From: Azospirillum brasilense
GTDB lineage: Bacteria; Pseudomonadota; Alphaproteobacteria; Azospirillales; Azospirillaceae
Direction: 5' to 3'
Length of the DNA: 64,000 nucleotides
Assembly: GCF_022023855.1 (NCBI RefSeq)
Contig: NZ_CP059451.1
Location: 62,001-126,000 of the forward strand
A model generated the notes under the pieces. It had not been told where the DNA came from. It searched no databases and worked only from the letters and a program-made list of their open reading frames with translations. Position numbers and translations under genes: made by a program. Positions 55,035 to 61,527 of the stretch are shown piece by piece (positions within the stretch are counted from its first letter, which is position 1; each line of letters begins with the position of its first letter).

Positions 55035-55466
55035 TCACGGGCAGCAGCGGCCATCCTCATGGTGCGGCGACAGCGCCTCGATGATGCGGCACTCGGCGAT
55101 CCGGCCGCCGCGCCGGCACTGGTGGGCCAGCCGGTCCAGCTCCTCGCGCAGGCGTTCCAGATCGGCGATCTTCCGCTCCACCTCGTGAAGCTGTTCGAGC
55201 ACCAGGGCGTCCACCTCCCCGCAGGGGCGGTCCGGCTGGTCGGCCAGATCCAGCATCGCCCGGACGGTCTCCAGCGGAAAGCCGAGATCGCGCACCCGCC
55301 GGACGAAGGTCAGCCGCCGCACATGGTCGTGGCCGTAGCTGCGGTAGTTCCCCGCCGTACGGGCGGGCGCCGGCAGGATGCCGATCTTCTCATAGAAGCG
55401 GATGGTCTCGACCTTGGTGCCGGTCATCTTGCCGAGCGCGCCGATGGACAGATCCTGCTGCGCCAT
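55035..55466 (-). CDS. MerR-family metal-responsive regulator
   Basis: A 143-residue regulator with the MerR winged helix (LSIGALGKMTGTKVETIRFYEKIGIL) and a dimerisation helix. Cysteines at 82, 117 and 126 have exactly the positions of the Hg(II) ligands of Tn501/Tn21 MerR, including the eight-residue loop between the last two. A CC pair stands at the C-terminus. No mercury genes are nearby; the downstream gene is an ACR3-like symporter. The palindrome 55481-55501 just upstream is its likely operator. Confidence 0.92.
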   Translation of the reverse strand: MAQQDLSIGALGKMTGTKVETIRFYEKIGILPAPARTAGNYRSYGHDHVRRLTFVRRVRDLGFPLETVRAMLDLADQPDRPCGEVDALVLEQLHEVERKIADLERLREELDRLAHQCRRGGRIAECRIIEALSPHHEDGRCCP

Positions 55467-55480
55467 CACAAACCCCTTTG

Positions 55481-55501
55481 ACCCTGTAGTAACTCCAGGG
55501 T
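55481..55501. promoter_or_regulatory. Candidate MerR operator
   Basis: A 21-base imperfect palindrome with arms ACCCTG and CAGGGT; nine of ten pairs match. TTGACC (55478-55483) overlaps the left arm as in MerR-type promoters with 19-20-base spacers. It sits 15 bases upstream of the merR-like start codon, consistent with autoregulation. Promoter direction is uncertain because -10 boxes are weak on both strands. Confidence 0.6.
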
Positions 55502-55550
55502 GGAGGATAGCGCAGAGCGGGCAGCCGCGCATCCACCGCCGAACGGGACC

Positions 55551-56969
55551 TCACCCTTCCGCCGCCGCGATTGCGCGCTTCAGCACCTCGAAAACGCGCG
55601 GATCGCTCATCTGGGCGACGTTGAACCGCAGATAGCCGGCGGCCGATTGGCTGACGCTGAAGACGTTGCCCGGGGCGAGGACCACCCGCTCGTCCAGCGC
55701 CGCCCGCGCCGCGTCTGCCGCGTCCCGGCCGTCCGGCAGGCTGCACCAGAGATAGAAACCGCCGCGCGGCATCAGCCAGGGGTGCAGGCCGAGGGCCGCC
55801 AGCCGGTCCGCCGTCTCGCGCCGCGCCCGAGCCAGACGGCGGCGCAGCCCCTCCAGATGCTTGCGGTAGCCGGCATCGCCGAGGGTCGCGAGGACGAGTT
55901 CGGCGGCGACCGGGCTCGGACCGCCGAAGTTCGTCGCGACCTGCAGATCGACCAGTGCCTCCACCCAGTCCGGCCGCGCCGCGAGATAGCCGCAGCGCAC
56001 CGAGGCGGAAAGCGTCTTGGAGAAGCTGCCGATCCGGATGACCTGGGACAGCCCGTCCAGGGCGGCGAGGCGCGGGGAGGGGTCCGGTTCGAAACCGGCG
56101 AAGATGTCGTCCTCGACGATGGTGATGTCATGGGCGGCGGCGGCCTTGAGCAGCCGGTGCGCCGTCTGCGGCGACATCGTCGCCCCTGTCGGGTTGTGGA
56201 GCGCCGCGTTGGTGATGTAGAGGCGTGGCCGATGTTCGGCCAGCGCTTTGGCGAAGAGCGCGGTGTCCGGCCCGTTGCGGGTGTAGGGCACGCCGACGAT
56301 GCGGACCTGGTGGGCGCGCAGCAGGGCCTGGAAGTTGAAATAGCAGGGGTCGTCGATCAGCACCGTGTCGCCGGGGCGCAGCAGGAAGCGGCAGATCAGG
56401 TCGATCGCCTGCGTTCCCGACCCGGTCAGGAGAATCTGGTCGGCTCCCGCCGCGATCCCTTCCTCCGCGAACTGCCGCGCCAGGAGCCTGCGCAGGGCGA
56501 GCGAGCCGCGCGTGCTGCCATAGTCGGCCAGCACGGCGTCGTCGGCGTGGGCGAGACGGCGGATGGCGCGGCGCAGGGCGGCGTTGGGCATCCAGTCCGC
56601 CGGCAGCCACCCGCAACCGGGCTTCAGCATCTCAGCGTCGGCGTCGAGCGACTGGCGCGACACCCAGAAGGGATCGATGGCCCGGTCGCGGCGCGGTTCG
56701 ACTTCGGCCAGGGCCAACGGTGGCAAAGCGCCGGACACGTAGAAGCCGGAACCGGGCCGCGAGCGGATCACGCCTTCGGCGGCGAGACGGTCGTAGGCCT
56801 CCACCACGGTCGACGGCGACACGCCCATGGTGGCGGCGAACCGGCGGATGGACGGCAATCGGTCGCCCGGAGACAGCCGGCCGTCCGCCATCCTTTGGCG
56901 GATCGCGTCCATCACCTCCATGGTCCGGGTGACGTTGCGCGGTTCCGGCAAGGGCGAGCCCGTCCTCAC
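55551..56969 (-). CDS. MocR/PdxR-type regulator (GntR DNA-binding domain fused to class I aminotransferase)
   Basis: A 472-residue protein with an N-terminal GntR winged helix (DGRLSPGDRLPSIRRFAATMGVSPSTVVEAYDRL, about 28-65) and a fold type I aminotransferase domain from about 115. The PLP Lys is in SFSKTLSASVRCGY near residue 316. Start is GTG 56969 with GGGAG upstream, four bases inside the preceding gene. MocR proteins use PLP or an amino-compound adduct as effector. No vitamin B6 or transaminase target gene is adjacent. Confidence 0.92.
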   Translation of the reverse strand: MRTGSPLPEPRNVTRTMEVMDAIRQRMADGRLSPGDRLPSIRRFAATMGVSPSTVVEAYDRLAAEGVIRSRPGSGFYVSGALPPLALAEVEPRRDRAIDPFWVSRQSLDADAEMLKPGCGWLPADWMPNAALRRAIRRLAHADDAVLADYGSTRGSLALRRLLARQFAEEGIAAGADQILLTGSGTQAIDLICRFLLRPGDTVLIDDPCYFNFQALLRAHQVRIVGVPYTRNGPDTALFAKALAEHRPRLYITNAALHNPTGATMSPQTAHRLLKAAAAHDITIVEDDIFAGFEPDPSPRLAALDGLSQVIRIGSFSKTLSASVRCGYLAARPDWVEALVDLQVATNFGGPSPVAAELVLATLGDAGYRKHLEGLRRRLARARRETADRLAALGLHPWLMPRGGFYLWCSLPDGRDAADAARAALDERVVLAPGNVFSVSQSAAGYLRFNVAQMSDPRVFEVLKRAIAAAEG

Positions 56970-57295
56970 CCGGTCTCCCGCAGGGATTTCGACGCCTTGG
57001 TGCGGCGGGCTTCCAGGGCGCCGCGCACCTCGATCAGCATCTCCGGGCTGGTGTCGTCCGCGTTGAGGATGTTGTTGATGAGGCCGAGCAGCACATGCTC
57101 GCTGAGATTTTCCACCACCGTGCCGCGGCTGACGTCGAAGCGTCCGGCCAGCACCCGTTCCGCGGGCAGCTTCTGTCCCGCCTCGATGATCCGGCGGGCG
57201 ATCAGGTCGTTGAACTGCTCGATGATGATGTCGGGCGGGCGTCGGACCTTGGTTTTCTGCAGGTGGCGGGAGACGTCGAAATCAGGGTCTTCCAT
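56966..57295 (-). pseudogene. GntR/FadR-family regulator with an internal deletion
   Basis: A 109-residue ORF joining the first part of a GntR helix-turn-helix (LPAERVLAGRFDVSRGTV) directly to the start of an FCD domain (LLGLINNILNADDTSPEMLIEVRGALEARR). The recognition-wing region and most of the effector domain are absent, although the frame is open. A normal protein would be about 230 residues. It keeps a promoter-like region upstream. Overlap with the MocR start is four bases. Confidence 0.72.
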
Positions 57296-57313
57296 GCCGC
57301 TCTCCAGTCGCTG

Positions 57314-57373
57314 AACTGGTTCGCTGGTACGCAGCGGTTCCAGTTGTTTAGGCATCCCGGGTGGGCAAGTCAA
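57314..57373 (-). promoter_or_regulatory. Candidate promoter and operator of the truncated GntR gene
   Basis: On the minus strand TTGACT (57373-57368), a 17-base spacer and TAAACA (57350-57345). An inverted repeat AACTGG/CCAGTT (57314-57319 and 57340-57345) spans the start of transcription, similar to FadR-type half sites. Confidence 0.35.
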
Positions 57374-57494
57374 TCGCACGCCGTGGTCCGGGATCCCGGA
57401 ACGCCGGTCATGAACGCGCGGAACGGCTTGTCCACCGCTCCGTTCGGCATCCCGACCCGGGACGGAGCGGCGGAGGTTCAGCCGACGGCCTTGG

Positions 57495-57584
57495 TCCGTA
57501 GATGGCCATGAAGCCGTCATCGACGAAGATCAACTGGCCGTTGACGAGGTCGGAGGCCGGGAACACCGCGATGCTTATGCCTCC
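57495..57584 (-). pseudogene. SDR C-terminal remnant
   Basis: Reads FPASDLVNGQLIFVDDGFMAIYG, the conserved end of gluconate 5-dehydrogenase-like SDRs (SDLVNGQ..YVDGG). Nothing of the rest of the enzyme is visible, so this is a fragment. The remainder of the 57296-57759 gap shows no gene. Confidence 0.6.
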
Positions 57585-57759
57585 GGCAGGTCCGGCCGGC
57601 AATTTGTGCCCATAGGCAGAGTCCCGCCAAGCGAAAGGTGTCCGCACCGGCGTCACGGGGGCCCGGCGTGGTGTTCATCGGCGGGGCGGCGATGTGGCAC
57701 AACCTTTGCTTTTGCTCGGCACCACATGGCGCAAGCCATGAACCGCAGTGGAGGTGAAC

Positions 57760-58314
57760 ATGCACATCCTTGGGCACCCTGTGGTCGTTGGACAGGCTGC
57801 CGTTTCGGATCGGAGCCGGATGTCGGGCGCCAGCCAACCGACCGGCTCGACCAGCTTCTCGGATATGCTGTCGGCAAACGCTTCCGAAGCGCCGGCTCCC
57901 ATGACCGCGCCGGCATCGACCGAGCCGGCCGAGAGCCAAGAGATCGCCCGGCTGCAAAAGGATCTGGATGCGTACAAGCGCCAGCGGGAGAAAGTCGTCC
58001 AGAGCCGAACCAGCGACCCGCCGGCGTTTCAGATGGCGCTGCCTGTCAACGACCGCGGTTACATGCCCTACGTGACGGCCGACCAGCAGAAGCTGATGGA
58101 CCGCATCACCGATTCCTATCTTGGCCGGCCGGAGCACGAGATGGAGAGGATGTGGGAGGAACTGCGGGCCAACGGCCTCACGCCGGAGCAACTCGTGCGG
58201 ACCGCGACGTACTTCGTCAATCTTGACGGCGAGGTCGTCAGCCGTGCGGTGGCAACGGGAGGCCAGCGATCCGCCCCGCACGGGAGCACCGCCTGGATGG
58301 CATCGAGCGTTTGA
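57760..58314 (+). CDS. Hypothetical protein (184 aa)
   Basis: No family recognised. ATG 57760 has an excellent GGAGGTGAAC site. Residues 1-60 are Ser/Ala/Pro-rich and probably disordered; residues about 68-85 form a charged helix (IARLQKDLDAYKRQREK), and the rest is a compact helical part (YVTADQQKLMDRITDSYL, HEMERMWEELRANGLTPEQLVR). No signal peptide or membrane span. Codon usage is less GC-biased in places than in neighbours. Confidence 0.75.
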   Translation: MHILGHPVVVGQAAVSDRSRMSGASQPTGSTSFSDMLSANASEAPAPMTAPASTEPAESQEIARLQKDLDAYKRQREKVVQSRTSDPPAFQMALPVNDRGYMPYVTADQQKLMDRITDSYLGRPEHEMERMWEELRANGLTPEQLVRTATYFVNLDGEVVSRAVATGGQRSAPHGSTAWMASSV

Positions 58315-58334
58315 GGGATCGTGACCGACACCGT

Positions 58335-58772
58335 CTACGTCACGCTGGTCTCCGGCTTTTGCGCCTCACCGTCCGATCCCTCCTGGATAAGCCGCGACCG
58401 GAGTTCGGCGGGCGCGCCCTCCGCCCAGATCAGCAGAGCGTCAAGAGCCGGGCACAGGGACTGGCCCCATTCCGTCAGATGATACTCCACCTTCGGCGGG
58501 ACCTGATGGTGGACGATGCGCCCGACCACCCCGTCGCTTTCGAGCTGACGCAACTGCTGGATCAGCATTTTCTGGGAAATACCGGGGATGGCCCGCTCCA
58601 GATCGGAAAAGCGCCGGACCTGGCCGCCGAACAGTTGGAACAGAATGACGAGCTTCCATCGGCCCTCCAGAACCCGGAGCGTGTTCTGCACGCTCTGAGC
58701 AGCCGATCGCGCCGTGTAGGAAGCACGCTTACCTTCCGGTAAGTACCTTACTTTTTCGTCGGTTCTTGTCAT
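58335..58772 (-). CDS. HxlR-family transcriptional regulator
   Basis: A 145-residue winged-helix regulator with LEGRWKLVILFQLFGGQVRRFSDLERAIPGISQKMLIQQLRQLE and KVEYHLTEWGQSL, which are diagnostic of HxlR. Cysteine near residue 108 (SLCPALD) is present, but the N-terminal redox Cys of YodB-like members is absent. Divergent from the SDR gene at 58872, which it probably controls. Confidence 0.93.
   Translation of the reverse strand: MTRTDEKVRYLPEGKRASYTARSAAQSVQNTLRVLEGRWKLVILFQLFGGQVRRFSDLERAIPGISQKMLIQQLRQLESDGVVGRIVHHQVPPKVEYHLTEWGQSLCPALDALLIWAEGAPAELRSRLIQEGSDGEAQKPETSVT
58728..58751. promoter_or_regulatory. Overlapping palindromes, candidate HxlR operator
   Basis: CTTACC/GGTAAG (58728-58743, four-base centre) overlaps GTAAG/CTTAC (58739-58751). 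It lies inside the first codons of the hxlR-like gene and about 80 bases before the divergent small ORF and SDR gene. Confidence 0.4.
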
Positions 58773-58827
58773 CCGGAAAGCCTAGTAGCACCCTTTCTCC
58801 GACGCAACGCATTCCCGGAGAGAGCGC

Positions 58828-58875
58828 ATGAACCACGAACTTCCGCCTGCGATCACCGCCCTGGAGATCGCATGA
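58828..58875 (+). CDS. Small upstream ORF (15 aa) coupled to the SDR gene
   Basis: ATG 58828 has a strong CGGAGAGAG site; the peptide MNHELPPAITALEIA ends at a TGA overlapping the SDR ATG (ATGATG). It may be a leader peptide or the stump of a deleted gene that once preceded the SDR. Function cannot be assigned. Confidence 0.4.
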   Translation: MNHELPPAITALEIA

Positions 58876-59663
58876 TGCCCGCCCGCATCGATCCCTCCGA
58901 ATTCCAGGGGCGCCGCGTCGTCGTCACCGGCGGCACCAAGGGCGCCGGCCGGGCGACCGTCCAACGGTTCCTCGCGGGCGGCGCCCACGTCCTGACCGCC
59001 GCGCGCGCCGGTTCCGACGATCCGGCGGGCGCGCGGTTCGTGGTGGCGGACCTGACCACTCCGGAGGGATCCCTGCGCCTCGCCGAGGCGGCCATGGAGA
59101 TCCTTGGCGGCGTCGACGTGCTGGTCCATGTTCTGGGTGGCTCCGCCTCGCCCGGCGGCGGCTTCGCCGCCCTGACGGATGACCATTGGCGCACGGAGCT
59201 GGACCTGAACCTGTTGGCGGCGGTGCGGCTCGATCGAGCCCTGCTGCCGCAGATGATCGCCCGCGGCAATGGCGCGGTCGTCCACGTCTCATCCATCCAG
59301 CGCCAACTGCCGCTCCACGATTCCACGACCGCCTATGCGGCGGCGAAAGCCGCTCTGACGACCTACAGCAAGGCGTTGTCGAAGGAGCTCGGTCCGAAGG
59401 GCGTGCGGGTCAACGTCGTTTCGCCGGGCTGGATCTACACCGAAGCCGCCGACGCTCTGGTGTCCCGCATCGCCGCCAGCACCGGCGGAACGCCGGAGGC
59501 GGCGCGCCAAAGCATCCTGGATGCGCTCGGTGGCATCCCGCTGGGACGCCCGGCCCGGCCCGAGGAGGTTGCGGAGCTCATCGCCTTCCTGGCCTCGGAT
59601 CGTGCGTCCGCGATCCACGGCGCAGAGCATGTCATCGACGGCGGGACGATCCCGACGGTCTGA
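58872..59663 (+). CDS. SDR-family NAD(P)-dependent oxidoreductase
   Basis: A 263-residue classical SDR: VVVTGGTKGAGRA (cofactor loop), catalytic Ser in VHVSSIQRQ, YAAAKAAL with Tyr and Lys, and C-terminal HGAEHVIDGGTIPTV. Appears intact. HxlR-SDR pairs usually respond to electrophiles or quinones; its substrate is unknown. Start codon overlaps the stop of the 15-codon upstream ORF. Confidence 0.92.
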   Translation: MMPARIDPSEFQGRRVVVTGGTKGAGRATVQRFLAGGAHVLTAARAGSDDPAGARFVVADLTTPEGSLRLAEAAMEILGGVDVLVHVLGGSASPGGGFAALTDDHWRTELDLNLLAAVRLDRALLPQMIARGNGAVVHVSSIQRQLPLHDSTTAYAAAKAALTTYSKALSKELGPKGVRVNVVSPGWIYTEAADALVSRIAASTGGTPEAARQSILDALGGIPLGRPARPEEVAELIAFLASDRASAIHGAEHVIDGGTIPTV

Positions 59664-59819
59664 TGGAGCCATGCGGGGGTTCGCGGACCCCGGCCGCCTC
59701 TTGCCGGAATTCGATGACCCTTTCGTGAAACCCCGGCCGTGCGTCACACGCCTGTCATCGAGTTCGGTTAGGTTGCCCACCCGGCGCGAAGCCGTTCCGC
59801 AGGCCGCAGGGGCAGACCG

Positions 59820-60299
59820 GTGCTCGACACGTCTCTCTCCATCAGCATCCGCCCCTCCACGGAGGCGGATGTGGCCGCGATGCTGGAGATCTACGGTTAC
59901 CACATCCAGCACGGCCTCGGTCCCTTCGACATCGGGCCGCTGCACGCCGAGGAACTGAAGCGCCGCCGCAAGGCCATGCTGAAGCGGCGCCTGCCGCACC
60001 TCGTGGCGGAGATCGGGGGCGTGGTCGTCGGCTACGCCTACGCCGCCCCCTTCCGCAAACGCCCGGCCGATCGCTACACGGTCGAGCACTCGATCTACGT
60101 CCACAAGGACCGCCAGGGTCTCGGCATCGGCCGGCGCCTGCACGAAGCCTTCGGGTTCGTCCGGGCCGGCGTTCTGCGGTCGGTGGGCTTCAAGTTCGGA
60201 CGCTGGACCGACAGCGTCTTCCTGCAGCGCAGCCTGGGCGAGGCCGACGCGGAGCTGCCGGATGACGTTCGTGGCGGCACCGTTCAGGCCGGCGACTGA
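59820..60299 (+). CDS. GNAT N-acetyltransferase, phosphinothricin acetyltransferase-like, with internal deletion
   Basis: A 159-residue protein. It starts (GTG) with ISIRPSTEADVAAMLEIYGYHI and has SIYVHKDRQGLGIGRRL, the acetyl-CoA pyrophosphate loop. The sequence then jumps to HEAFGFVRAGVLRSVGFKFGRW. In related enzymes about 25-30 residues stand between these (LIxxxEAxGxRQMIAVI...), which include beta-5. The frame is kept. The core fold is likely damaged, so this is probably a pseudogene, though an unusual minimal GNAT cannot be excluded. Confidence 0.7.
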   Translation: MLDTSLSISIRPSTEADVAAMLEIYGYHIQHGLGPFDIGPLHAEELKRRRKAMLKRRLPHLVAEIGGVVVGYAYAAPFRKRPADRYTVEHSIYVHKDRQGLGIGRRLHEAFGFVRAGVLRSVGFKFGRWTDSVFLQRSLGEADAELPDDVRGGTVQAGD

Positions 60300-60349
60300 C
60301 GTCTTCCCCCTTGGAGGTCCGGCATGGACTTTTTCCGACGCTTCTCCTC

Positions 60350-60859
60350 CTGGAGTTGCGCTTTCCAGACGCGCGAGCGGCAACTGTTCGAGCCACCAGC
60401 GTCGGCCAGAATCAACAAGTGCTCAGCCCGGGGAAAGCGACGGCTCAGCTGCCGCAGGGAACTGCGCTTGCCCTTGGCACGCCGGCCCATGGGGTCACCG
60501 GCGGTCTCGGGGGCGAGCAGCGTCTCCAGAGCCGGGAGAAGCTCCGGATCCTGCACCTCCTGCGCCGGTCGCGCGCCGCCCGGGGCGCGGACGTGCTCGG
60601 TCGAGCGCTCGGCCAAGCCGGCCGCGAGTTCGCGGCGACCACGTCGAATGGTCCGCCGGTTCAGGCCGGTGATCTGCGCCAAGAGCGACTCCCCGCCGCG
60701 GCCAAGGCGCTCGGCCTCCAGCGCGACGAACCAGCGGCGCTGCTGCTCATTGAGGCGACTGACGAGCAGATTGATGTGCTGGTGAAGCGCACGATCCGCG
60801 TGCGGCTCATCGGCCCGACAGCGCGGACAGCCACACGGATGAACAATGGACGAGGGCAT
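60350..60859 (-). mobile_element. ISAzo13-family transposase remnant
   Basis: The N-terminal region is clear (HQHINLLVSRLNEQQRRWF, RTIRRGRRELAAGL, DPELLPALETLLAPETAGDPMG), followed at about 60439 by a jump to the DDE-domain segment AEHLLILADAGGSNSCRSRVWKAQLQ. The middle of the transposase and its end are missing, so it is inactive. No terminal inverted repeats were identified. It is a sign of past transposition at the edge of the decay zone. Confidence 0.8.
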
Positions 60860-61047
60860 TGGCAATTCCCGTCGCCGCCGACGGAACAAGCTTTCAGTCT
60901 CTCCAACCCACGTCCGGGGCACATAATTCCCTGCCTTGCCCTAGCCTCGGCATGCCGACTTCCCGGAAGGTCGCCTGATCTCCATCGCCTCCGGGCGAAA
61001 TCCATCCTCAGGCCGAGTTCTGCGCCAAAGTCGCCAACCACAGCAGG

Positions 61048-61220
61048 TCATCCCCGGATTCCTCGACGAAGTTGCAGGCGCACCGGGCCGCCGATCAATG
61101 GCGTCAGCAATCCATAATTTGCCGTGCGATCAATCACATACAACCGACCCTCCTTGAGATCGCGGACGCGAGGGGCGAAGCGGAACCTTAGCAGATGGCC
61201 GAGCCCCGACACATGATCCG
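61048..61220 (-). mobile_element. Tn3-family transposase fragment
   Basis: Reads DHVSGLGHLLRFRFAPRVRDL then KEGRLYVIDRTANYGLLTPLIGG, a conserved stretch of the Tn3-type TnpA catalytic region. Only about 57 residues remain, with no repeats or resolvase. The gap 60860-61047 holds nothing else recognisable. Confidence 0.75.
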
Positions 61221-61527
61221 AGATTATGTGGAGACTCAGCGACCACAGGCGGCGGGAAGTGCTATTCTCCCGCAGGCGCCCCATCATCAGCTTTACGGGA
61301 TCGAGCGCACCCCGGTCGCTGCGTCTTGGCCTCGCACGGCCAGCCTTGTGACTGACGGCGGCAGCCGGCGCGATTAGCCGACCTTCACACCGTCCGGCGC
61401 TTCAGGATGCACGGGGCCAGAAATCATAAGGCCATCTTATCGCAGTGATTATGAAAGCCTAATTTACTCGACGGACCGTGTTGGGCAAGATTTTTGCCAG
61501 AACACACAATTTCCGCAGGAGGAGACG
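61221..61527. other. Upstream region of katG, no gene seen
   Basis: 307 bases without a supported gene. It becomes AT-richer near 61425-61470 (GTGATTATGAAAGCCTAATTTACTC), a likely promoter zone for katG. No clear OxyR repeat was seen by eye. Confidence 0.4.
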
